DNA of 5,559 nucleotides from assembly GCA_030696545.1 (NCBI GenBank), contig JAUYSA010000373.1, forward strand, positions 1-5,559, written 5' to 3'. This DNA comes from Hyphomonadaceae bacterium. Lineage in GTDB: Bacteria; Pseudomonadota; Alphaproteobacteria; Caulobacterales; Hyphomonadaceae. The translations under genes were made by a program, and so were the position numbers. The notes below the pieces were generated by a model. The model did no database searches. It was not told where the DNA came from and saw nothing but the letters and a program-made list of their open reading frames with translations. Each line of letters starts with the position of its first letter. Position 1 is the stretch's first letter. This document shows positions 1-5,370 of this stretch, piece after piece.

Positions 1-3
1 CAA

Positions 4-32
4 CCTGAGTGTGACGTTCAGACTGGGTTCCG
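4..32 (+). promoter_or_regulatory. Possible regulator-binding direct repeat upstream of the secreted-protein gene
   Basis: GTTCAG (16-21) recurs as GTTCCG (27-32) with an 11-bp period, about one helical turn. An opposite-facing half, CTGA (5-8), lies just upstream. The repeats end 23 bp before the chosen ATG. Two half-sites on the same face of the helix are typical of OmpR-type response-regulator sites, but the motif is short and the match is mine by eye. No convincing -35/-10 pair is visible; GTGACG (11-16) with TATCGG (33-38) is weak. Low confidence. Confidence 0.25.
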
Positions 33-55
33 TATCGGTCCGCCAGGATCATCCC

Positions 56-496
56 ATGATCAAGAACCTCCCCCTCAAGGCCGTCGCCGCAGCGTTGGCT
101 GCGTCCGTCGCCTTCTCCGTTGCCGCTCCTGCATTCGCCCAGCCAGGCTATCGCGAAGATGGAAGGCTGGAAGGCGGCCCGCCGCTGCTTTCCGGCCAGG
201 ACTATCGCGGTGACGATCGCGGCCGGAATGACCGCGACGACTGGCGCCGCCGCAAGCCGGATTTCCAGACGGTGCAGCGTGACTGCAGCATCGCCGGGAT
301 CCGCGAGGCGTGGGACCGCAATTTCTACAGCGCCCAGTATCATGAAGGCCCGAAGCTGCATGAGGGCCGCTATGGCTGGGAGATGCGCGGCAAGATGCGA
401 CTGCATGACCGCAAGGGCTACGCCTATGTCGACACGACCTGCGATGTCGGCCGTGGCGGCGATGTGCAGATCGAGTTTGGCCGCCAGAAGCGTTAG
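56..496 (+). CDS. Small secreted (periplasmic) protein of unknown function
   Basis: This 146-residue protein is not one I recognise. The N-terminus is a clear Sec signal peptide: a basic start with Lys3 and Lys8, an alanine/valine-rich hydrophobic core (about residues 9-24), and an AFA|Q cleavage site after residue 28, giving a mature protein of about 118 residues. Residues 32-66 are rich in Gly, Asp and Arg and look disordered. The C-terminal half is more ordered, with many Arg, Tyr and Trp and two cysteines (Cys77 and Cys129) that could form a disulfide in the periplasm. I chose the ATG at 56 because AGGA (45-48) lies 7 nt upstream and it puts the signal peptide at the very N-terminus. A GTG at 11 would add 15 residues without those features. 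The gene stands alone, with its own terminator 21 nt after the stop. No enzyme motif is visible; a small envelope protein is an inference. Confidence 0.8.
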   Translation: MIKNLPLKAVAAALAASVAFSVAAPAFAQPGYREDGRLEGGPPLLSGQDYRGDDRGRNDRDDWRRRKPDFQTVQRDCSIAGIREAWDRNFYSAQYHEGPKLHEGRYGWEMRGKMRLHDRKGYAYVDTTCDVGRGGDVQIEFGRQKR

Positions 497-517
497 AGGG
501 TTCGAGCGAGTGGAATG

Positions 518-545
518 AGCCGGCGAGCGATCGCCGGCTTTTTTC
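518..545 (+). terminator. Intrinsic terminator of the secreted-protein gene
   Basis: A perfect 9-bp stem, AGCCGGCGA (518-526) with TCGCCGGCT (531-539), closes a 4-nt GCGA loop. It is followed by a run of T at 539-544. It begins 21 nt after the TAG stop and has the classic Rho-independent layout on the plus strand. Confidence 0.92.
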
Positions 546-555
546 TTGTTCTGGT

Positions 556-724
556 GCGCGTGAGCCCCCTCCGTCTTGCGCGCAAGAGCGCGCAATCCAC
601 CTCCCCCAGTCCTACGGACTGATGGAGGCAAGGCGCCGGCGGGGAGTTGCCTCCCCATGCGAAGCAGGGGGAGGTGGATCGCGTGCGCAGCACGCGAGAC
701 GGAGGGGGATGGCGCGTCACGCGC
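556..724. repeat. Nested palindromic repeat element with symmetric side hairpins
   Basis: Working inward, the arms pair as follows: GCGCGTGA (556-563) with TCACGCGC (717-724); CCCCCTCCGTC (565-575) with GACGGAGGGGG (698-708); ATCCACCTCCCCC (595-607) with GGGGGAGGTGGAT (667-679). Between the last two stems, each arm carries its own perfect 8-bp hairpin: TTGCGCGC/GCGCGCAA (576-595) on the left and TCGCGTGC/GCACGCGA (679-697) on the right. The centre holds AGTCC/GGACT (608-620), GGAGGCAA/TTGCCTCC (624-654) and a small TGC-GAA-GCA hairpin (658-666). All pairings are read directly from the sequence. The CCCCTCCGTC and CCACCTCCCCC arms look like intergenic repeats common in alphaproteobacterial chromosomes, but copy number cannot be judged here. 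It carries no gene and no transposase, so it would be non-autonomous if mobile. Confidence 0.8.
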
Positions 725-740
725 AATCTCTCATTCGCAC

Positions 741-1023
741 GGACGCAATCGTCCTGCGGGATGCTGCAGTCTATCCCTCCAGATGAGGGAGCGGGGCGCG
801 TGGTGTAGCGCCGTGGGTTAGTCCAGTGCCAGACAAGCGCCTGGCGATGCGCGTCAACACGCGCCCCGGATCGGTCGTTCCTTCCCGGTATGGCAGTGCC
901 GGAGTTGACCTCGACATCCAGCAGGGGAAGCCCACTGGCGCCTTAGCTCCATAGCCAGTGACCGGTGCAACGTGTTCAGGATCGTTCCGAAGACCCCGGA
1001 CCCTCCGGTTGTAGCCCCGGAGG
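741..1023. other. Hairpin-rich intergenic block without a supportable gene
   Basis: No convincing coding region is visible here. There are several perfect stems: GGACG/CGTCC (741-754), TCCCTC/GAGGGA (774-790), CGGGGCGCGTG (792-802) with CACGCGCCCCG (858-868), CACTGGC (933-939) with GCCAGTG (954-960), and CCTCCGG (1002-1008) with CCGGAGG (1017-1023). The 11-bp 792/868 stem encloses a smaller GCCAG/CTGGC hairpin (828-845). On the minus strand an 86-codon frame is open from 1031 down to a TAG at 773-771. It starts right after an in-frame TGA and has no ATG near its start. The block could be a structured RNA, a decayed gene or another interspersed repeat; the sequence alone does not decide between these. 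Confidence 0.45.
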
Positions 1024-1113
1024 CAATGCCATCAGCGTTCGCTTCGCCTCTCAACGCGCATTGGGGGGTCGCATACGCCACACCCGCAGTTGAGACTGGC
1101 TTCCTTGAAGGGA

Positions 1114-1262
1114 CATCCCCACCCTCCTTGAAGAGGGGTGAGCCCAACACGCCGACGGCCACGCGACCAACGCCCTGACATCCTGAAAGCTTCGGTCGAC
1201 TCTCGAGACCTCCCGCATGTCAGTGCGCGGGCATAATCGCATGGGGTTCGAGGGTGGGGATG
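1114..1262. repeat. 13-bp inverted repeat pair in a gene-free stretch
   Basis: CATCCCCACCCTC (1114-1126) is exactly inverted as GAGGGTGGGGATG (1250-1262), with 123 bp between. The left copy can also fold locally, since CACCCTC (1120-1126) pairs with GAGGGGTG (1133-1140) with one bulged G. A small CCCGC/GCGGG hairpin lies at 1212-1231. I see no gene, promoter or other supportable feature in the rest of 1024-1376. Confidence 0.45.
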
Positions 1263-1376
1263 GCGTGAGTACGTCCGTCCCCCAGCAAATAGCACGGAAG
1301 ACCTTGCAACAGAGCGATTCCGGCGGCGGTTATCCCCCAAACTGGCGCGCGAGATATGCGGGATCTGGCGGGGGCT

Positions 1377-1502
1377 CTTCCCCCGCTTGCGGGGGAAGTA
1401 CCCGAAGAGGGATGGGGGCGAGCCACAGGCGCCGCCCCCGACAACTCGCCCCCAACGTCTCGCGGCTTCGCCGCGATCCACTTCCCCCGCAAGCGGGGGA
1501 AG
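1377..1502. repeat. 126-bp palindromic repeat with mutually inverse 22-bp ends
   Basis: Each end is itself a palindrome with arms CTTCCCCCGC and GCGGGGGAAG: 1377-1398 with TT at its centre, and 1481-1502 with AA. The two ends are therefore exact reverse complements. Inside, GGGGGCGAG (1414-1422) pairs with CTCGCCCCC (1445-1453), and TCGCGGC/GCCGCGA forms a 7-bp hairpin with a TTC loop (1460-1476). CTTCCCCCGC-type palindromes are familiar from alphaproteobacterial intergenic DNA. No open frame in it looks real. It resembles a REP/MITE-like non-coding repeat. Confidence 0.75.
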
Positions 1503-1535
1503 ATCGTCCGTAAGATCGGGGCATGTGGCTCTGGG

Positions 1536-1620
1536 TCCCGGCTTGCGCCGGGATGAGCGGGAGAGAGCTTGCTTAGTGCCCCTAGGTTCCGGCTTACGCT
1601 TTGCGCGTGTTCGGAATGAC
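1536..1620. repeat. Two divergent tandem copies of a short intergenic repeat
   Basis: Copy 1 (1536-1556) begins TCCCGGCTT and ends CGGGATGA, with TCCCGGC (1536-1542) pairing with GCCGGGA (1547-1553). Copy 2 (1587-1619) begins TTCCGGCTT and ends CGGAATGA; TTCCG (1587-1591) pairs with CGGAA (1612-1616), and an inner ACGC/GCGT pair lies at 1596-1608. The shared beginnings and ends suggest the same repeat family with a longer loop in copy 2. Between them is about 30 bp without recognisable structure. The pair lies just beyond the katG terminator. Confidence 0.6.
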
Positions 1621-1636
1621 GGGGCGCGCGGCTCTG

Positions 1637-1671
1637 AAAAAAAAGCCCCGGACCGCTGCACGGGTCCGGGG
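1637..1671 (-). terminator. Intrinsic terminator of katG
   Basis: Read on the minus strand, a perfect 9-bp stem (CCCCGGACC with GGTCCGGGG, plus-strand positions 1646-1654 and 1663-1671) with an 8-nt loop is followed by a C and eight U (plus-strand A run 1637-1644). It begins 40 nt after the katG stop codon. It faces the terminator at 518-545, and the whole repeat bundle lies between the two. Confidence 0.93.
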
Positions 1672-1711
1672 TAGGTGCTCTTCATACTCCCTCAGGCACT
1701 ACAAGTGAGGT

Positions 1712-3913
1712 TTAGCCTACGACCTTCTGGGCATCCTTGCGGCGGTCGGCGAGGTCGAAGCGGTCGAGGTTCATGACCTTGGTCCACGCGGCCACGAAGT
1801 CCTTCACGAACTTGGTTTTCGCGTCGCTTGCTCCATAAACTTCCGAGAGTGCGCGAAGTTGCGAGTGCGAGCCGAAAATCAGGTCGGCGCGGGTTCCGGT
1901 CCACTTCGTCTGGCCCGACTTGCGGTCGATGCCTTCGAAGAGGTTGTCCTTGCCGGCGACGGCCTTCCACTGGTTGCCCATGTCGAGCAGGTTGACGAAG
2001 AAGTCGTTCGAGAGCGTGCCGGGCGTTGCTGTAAGGACGCCGAGTTTGGCGTCGCCAACCTGCAGGACGCGCAGGCCGCCGACGAGCGCGGTCATCTCCG
2101 GCGCGGTCAGCTCGAGAAGCTGGGCGCGATCGACGAGGTGCTCTTCCACCGACATGATCGGCTTGCGCACATAGTTGCGGAAACCATCGGCTTTCGGCTC
2201 GAGCCAGGCAAAGGATTCGACTTCCGTCTCTTCCTGCGTGGCGTCGCCACGGCCCGGCGTGAAGGGGACCTTCACATCGACGCCGCCAGCTTTCGCTGCC
2301 TGCTCGATGGCGACAACGCCGCCGAGTACGATGAGATCCGCCAGCGAGATCTTGCCGCCGGCTTCCTTCTGCACGCCTTCGAGCGCGGCGATCACCTTGG
2401 CGAGTTGGGCAGGCTTGTTGACCTCCCAGCTTTTCATCGGCGCCAGGCGGATGCGTGCGCCATTGGCGCCGCCGCGACGGTCAGAGCCGCGATAGGTCGA
2501 GGCTGACGCCCAGGCCGTCTCGGCGAGTTCCGTCACCGACAGGCCGGTGGCCAGGATCTTTGCCTTGAGCGCGTCAACGTCTGCATCGCTGACCGTGCTC
2601 GGCGCGCCGGAGATCGGGTCCTGCCAGATCAGTGTTTCCTGCGGGATGAGCTTGCCGCGATAGAGGGCTTTCGGGCCCATGTCTCGGTGTGTGAGCTTGA
2701 ACCAGGCGCGGGCGAAGGCGTCGGCGAATTCGGCGGGGTTCTGATGGAAATGGCGTGAGACTTTCTCGTAGGCCGGGTCCATCCGCATCGCCATGTCAGC
2801 CGTGGTCATCATGGGCTGGTGGAATTTGGTGGGGTCGTGCGCGTCGACAACGTTGCGGCCAGCGTCGCCCTTGGGCTTCCACTGGTTCGCGCCTGCCGGC
2901 GACTTGGTGAGTTCCCACTCGAAGCCGAACAGCGTGTCGAAATAGCCGTTGTCCCACTTGGTCGGGTTCGGCTTCCACGCGCCCTCGATGCCCGAGGTGA
3001 TGGTGTGGCCGGCCATGCCGCTCTCGAAGGTCGAGGTCCACCCGAGGCCCTGGGCTTCCATCGCGGCGGCTTCCGGTTCGGCGCCGACATGGGTGGCGGG
3101 GCCTGCGCCGTGCGCCTTGCCGAAGGTGTGGCCGCCAGCGACGAGCGCCACGGTCTCTTCGTCATTCATGGCCATGCGGCCGAAGGTTTCGCGGATGTCG
3201 CGGCCCGAGGCGACCGGGTCCGGATGTCCGTCCGGGCCTTCCGGGTTCACGTAGATGAGGCCCATCTGCACTGCGGCAAGGTTGCCGCCGAGTTCGCGCT
3301 CGCCGGAGTAGCGGCTGTTGGCGGACTTGCTGTCTGCGAGCCAGGCTTCTTCCGAGCCCCAGTTCACATGCTGCTCGGGCTCGAAAGTGTCGGCGCGGCC
3401 GCCAGCGAAGCCGAAGGTCTTGAAGCCCATCGACTCGAGCGCGACGTTGCCGGTGAGGATGAGCAGGTCAGCCCATGAGAGTTTGGCGCCGTATTTCTGC
3501 TTGATCGGCCAGAGCAGGCGGCGCGCCTTGTCGAGGTTGCCGTTGTCCGGCCAGGAGTTGAGCGGGGCGAAGCGTTGCTGCCCGCGACCGCCGCCGCCGC
3601 GGCCATCGCCGGTGCGGTAGGTGCCGGCTGCGTGCCACGCCATGCGGATGAAGAAGGGGCCGTAATGGCCATAGTCAGCCGGCCACCATGACTGGCTGTC
3701 GGTCATCAGGGCGTGGAGGTCTTTCACGACAGCGTCGAGATCCAGCGTCTCGAATTCCTTCGCGTAGTTGAAGGCGGCGCCATAGGGGTCGGAATCCGGC
3801 GTGTTCTGGTGGAGGACGCTGACGTTGAGCTGGTTGGGCCACCAGTCGCGATTCATCCTGCCGCGCGAATGCGGGACCGGGCACTTGCCGTTGCTGTCTC
3901 CGTTGCCGTCCAT
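1712..3913 (-). CDS. katG: Catalase-peroxidase KatG
   Basis: This bifunctional heme enzyme disproportionates H2O2 and also acts as a peroxidase, in the cytoplasm (no signal peptide). At 733 residues it is full length for the family (M. tuberculosis KatG has 740). The distal heme pocket R-M-A-W-H gives Arg90, Trp93 and His94. The catalase-specific Trp-Tyr-Met adduct would be Trp93, Tyr221 (in LIYVNPEGP) and Met247 (in RMAMND). The proximal ligand is His262 in GGHTFGK, supported by Trp313 and Asp373. Arg410 matches the mobile arginine of catalase activity, and Ser307 corresponds to Ser315 of M. tuberculosis KatG. From about residue 420 on lies the heme-free C-terminal domain, with no frameshift or missing key residue. 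The ATG at 3913 has GGGAG (3925-3921) 7 nt upstream, and the N-terminus with its D-W-W-P-N-Q-L-N motif fits the family. It has its own terminator and a candidate regulated promoter upstream, so it is probably transcribed alone. Confidence 0.98.
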   Translation of the reverse strand: MDGNGDSNGKCPVPHSRGRMNRDWWPNQLNVSVLHQNTPDSDPYGAAFNYAKEFETLDLDAVVKDLHALMTDSQSWWPADYGHYGPFFIRMAWHAAGTYRTGDGRGGGGRGQQRFAPLNSWPDNGNLDKARRLLWPIKQKYGAKLSWADLLILTGNVALESMGFKTFGFAGGRADTFEPEQHVNWGSEEAWLADSKSANSRYSGERELGGNLAAVQMGLIYVNPEGPDGHPDPVASGRDIRETFGRMAMNDEETVALVAGGHTFGKAHGAGPATHVGAEPEAAAMEAQGLGWTSTFESGMAGHTITSGIEGAWKPNPTKWDNGYFDTLFGFEWELTKSPAGANQWKPKGDAGRNVVDAHDPTKFHQPMMTTADMAMRMDPAYEKVSRHFHQNPAEFADAFARAWFKLTHRDMGPKALYRGKLIPQETLIWQDPISGAPSTVSDADVDALKAKILATGLSVTELAETAWASASTYRGSDRRGGANGARIRLAPMKSWEVNKPAQLAKVIAALEGVQKEAGGKISLADLIVLGGVVAIEQAAKAGGVDVKVPFTPGRGDATQEETEVESFAWLEPKADGFRNYVRKPIMSVEEHLVDRAQLLELTAPEMTALVGGLRVLQVGDAKLGVLTATPGTLSNDFFVNLLDMGNQWKAVAGKDNLFEGIDRKSGQTKWTGTRADLIFGSHSQLRALSEVYGASDAKTKFVKDFVAAWTKVMNLDRFDLADRRKDAQKVVG

Positions 3914-3979
3914 CTTTCGACTCCCAGATTGTTCGTGTTGGCGATCAGGCGCGCCAGCGAGGGCAGCGCGAATGCGGTT

Positions 3980-4008
3980 AACTTAGAACCGTTCTAAATT
4001 CTGATCAA
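3980..4008 (-). promoter_or_regulatory. Candidate sigma-70-type promoter of katG
   Basis: On the minus strand, TTGATC (-35; plus-strand 4003-4008) and TAAGTT (-10; 3980-3985) are 17 bp apart. The -35 is fair and the -10 is weak, which suits a promoter that needs or responds to a regulator. It predicts a leader of about 60 nt before the katG ATG. One palindromic operator overlaps its -10 and spacer and another lies just upstream of the -35. Confidence 0.4.
3983..3997. promoter_or_regulatory. Palindromic Fur-superfamily-like operator 1 upstream of katG
   Basis: TTAGAAC-C-GTTCTAA is a perfect 7-1-7 dyad 70-84 bp upstream of the katG start codon. With its flanking bases it reads cTTAGAAnnnTTCTAAa, close to the alphaproteobacterial Irr iron-control element as I remember it (TTTAGAAnnnTTCTAAA). 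Irr and PerR are Fur-family repressors responding to heme/iron and to peroxide. It overlaps the -10/spacer of the candidate promoter, which fits repression. The dyad is seen directly; which protein binds it is inference. Confidence 0.65.
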
Positions 4009-4014
4009 GCCGAG

Positions 4015-4031
4015 TTTGGAATAATTCCAAA
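4015..4031. promoter_or_regulatory. Palindromic Fur-superfamily-like operator 2 upstream of katG
   Basis: TTTGGAATAATTCCAAA is a perfect 8-1-8 dyad centred at 4023. It keeps the GAAnnnTTC core of operator 1 and differs from the Irr-like consensus at one symmetric position (G/C instead of A/T). The two centres (3990 and 4023) are 33 bp apart, about three helical turns, so both would lie on the same face of the DNA. It starts 40 bp beyond the kynU stop, and no clear kynU terminator is visible in between. Confidence 0.55.
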
Positions 4032-4071
4032 ATAGGTATGCGAGGCCATTTTTCGTCTGTTTTCAGTTGGT

Positions 4072-5307
4072 TCAGGTGACTGTGGACCGGCGATGAAAGT
4101 CCGGGTGGTCGAAGGCGCGGGTGGCTAGCACGTCCTGCAACTGGTCCATCGCGTCCCAGACGTCGGTGAAGCGGAGGTAGAGGGGCGAGACGCCGAAGCG
4201 CATGGCGTCGGGGGCGCGGAAGTCGGAGATGATGCCGCGCGCGATGAGGGCCTGAACGATGGCGTAGCCGTCGGGATGGCGGACGCTGACATGGCCGCCG
4301 CGCATCGCGCCGTCTGATGGCGAGATGGTTTCGAGGCCGAGCTGGGTGACGCGCGCGGTGACGAGATCGCCAAGCTGGCGGGCCTTGCGGGCGAGCATCG
4401 CGGTGTCGACGCCGGCGAAGGCATCGAGCGCGGCGTCGAGGGCGGAGAGGGAGAGCACGCCGGGCGTGCCGGTGGCGAAGCGGGAGACGCCTTCGCGGGG
4501 GGTGTAAGCAGAGGTGAAGGCGAACGGGTCGGCGTGGCCGAACCAGCCGGTGATGGGCGATTGGAGCTGCGAGGCGAGGCTGGCGTGGGCGTAGATGAAG
4601 GCGGGCGCGCCGGGGCCGCCATTGAGGAATTTGTAGGTGCAGCCGGTGGCGAGTTTTGCGCCGCTGGCGTTGAGGTCGAGGTCGATCACGCCGGTTGCGT
4701 GGCTGAGGTCCCAGACGATGAGGCCGCCGTTTGCGGTAGCCTGTTCCTCCAGCGCCTTGATGTCGCTGACGCGCGCGGTGCGATAGTTGACGACGCTCTT
4801 GATGAGGACGCCGCCGCCCAGTTGCGCGAGTGTGTTGGCGCCCTGGTCTTCTCCGGCGCGGATGAAGTCTGCAACGCCGGATGAGGCGAGGCCTTCGGCG
4901 ATGTACTGATCGGTGGGGAACTCGCTGTCTTCGACGATGATGGCGAGGCGTGTCGCGTGGGGGAGCGCTGCGGCGGCGAGTTTGAAGAGGTTGACCGAGA
5001 CGCTGTCGGTGACGATCACTTCGCCCGGCTGGGCGCCGATGAGGCGGGCGAGTTTCGCGCCCACGGTGCGGGGCAGGTCTATCCAGCCTGCGTCATTCCA
5101 TGAGCGGATCAGCCCGTTGGCCCATTCCTTCTGCGCGGTGTGTTCGATGCGTTTCAGCGCGGCATGGGTTGCGGGGCCAAGCGAATGGCCGTCGAGATAG
5201 ATCACGCCATCTGGAGGCAAGAATGCGGCGCGCTGGCCTGCGAGCGGATCGAGGCGATCGAGCGCCTCGCAGTCTGCGCGGGTGTTCGGGATATCAGCGT
5301 TGGCCAT
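4072..5307 (-). CDS. kynU: Kynureninase (L-kynurenine hydrolase)
   Basis: This is a cytoplasmic PLP enzyme (fold type I, aminotransferase class V) that hydrolyses L-kynurenine to anthranilate and L-alanine, or 3-hydroxykynurenine to 3-hydroxyanthranilate, in tryptophan degradation. At 411 residues it is full length (the Pseudomonas fluorescens enzyme has 416). The conserved start V-I-Y-L-D-G-H-S-L-G is at 35-44, followed by N-G-L-I-R-S-W-N (64-71) and F-P-T-D-Q-Y-I-A-E-G-L (130-140). The cofactor site is W-D-L-S-H (Asp200, His203) and G-C-T-Y-K-F-L-N-G-G-P-G, with Lys226 as the Schiff-base lysine (Lys227 in P. fluorescens). Trp255 in G-W-F-G-H and Arg379 in S-P-L-Y-L-R-F match substrate-site residues. 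The ATG at 5307 is the only possible upstream start, because an in-frame TGA lies at 5313-5311. Its ribosome site is poor (GAGG only 1 nt away). No kynA or kynB is seen nearby. It is divergent from the lipoprotein gene across 63 bp, where its promoter should lie. Confidence 0.97.
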   Translation of the reverse strand: MANADIPNTRADCEALDRLDPLAGQRAAFLPPDGVIYLDGHSLGPATHAALKRIEHTAQKEWANGLIRSWNDAGWIDLPRTVGAKLARLIGAQPGEVIVTDSVSVNLFKLAAAALPHATRLAIIVEDSEFPTDQYIAEGLASSGVADFIRAGEDQGANTLAQLGGGVLIKSVVNYRTARVSDIKALEEQATANGGLIVWDLSHATGVIDLDLNASGAKLATGCTYKFLNGGPGAPAFIYAHASLASQLQSPITGWFGHADPFAFTSAYTPREGVSRFATGTPGVLSLSALDAALDAFAGVDTAMLARKARQLGDLVTARVTQLGLETISPSDGAMRGGHVSVRHPDGYAIVQALIARGIISDFRAPDAMRFGVSPLYLRFTDVWDAMDQLQDVLATRAFDHPDFHRRSTVT

Positions 5308-5370
5308 GCCTCATTTGCGATGGACAGCCCTGCTCTTGCAATGGCGAACCGGGCGCGCCACACGAAGACG

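Noticed and set aside
11..55. GTG at 11 as an upstream start for the secreted protein.
   Set aside because: It would place 15 polar residues ahead of the signal peptide and has no ribosome site. The ATG at 56 has AGGA 7 nt upstream.
880..910. Minus-strand resemblance to parts of a cobalamin riboswitch (GGTCAACTCC, CACTG, CCGGGAAGG).
   Set aside because: The pieces are too close together, the B12-box core and intervening helices are missing, and no gene lies downstream on that strand.
854..1162. 102-codon minus-strand open frame.
   Set aside because: It runs through hairpins and the 13-bp inverted repeat, shows no recognisable motif, and long chance frames are expected in GC-rich DNA.
1241..1262. 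GGGGTTCGAGG, resembling a tRNA T-arm.
   Set aside because: There is no matching T-stem, acceptor or anticodon arm around it.
1377..1620. Repeated palindromes as a possible CRISPR array.
   Set aside because: There are only two copies of each unit, in inverted or diverged form, with no regular spacers and no cas genes.
1032..1685. 217-codon minus-strand open frame across the intergenic repeats.
   Set aside because: It is a translation of the palindromic repeats and of the katG terminator; strings such as PPLAGEV and PRKRGK come from the repeat units. It has no family resemblance or credible start site.
1859..2506. 215-codon plus-strand frame inside katG.
   Set aside because: It is antisense to conserved KatG coding sequence; such shadow frames are common at high GC.
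2819..3478. 219-codon plus-strand frame inside katG.
   Set aside because: It is antisense to the catalytic half of KatG, with no independent start signal or family motif.
4125..4622. 165-codon minus-strand frame within kynU.
   Set aside because: It is a shifted reading of kynU with Ala/Pro/Ser/Arg-rich low-complexity translation.
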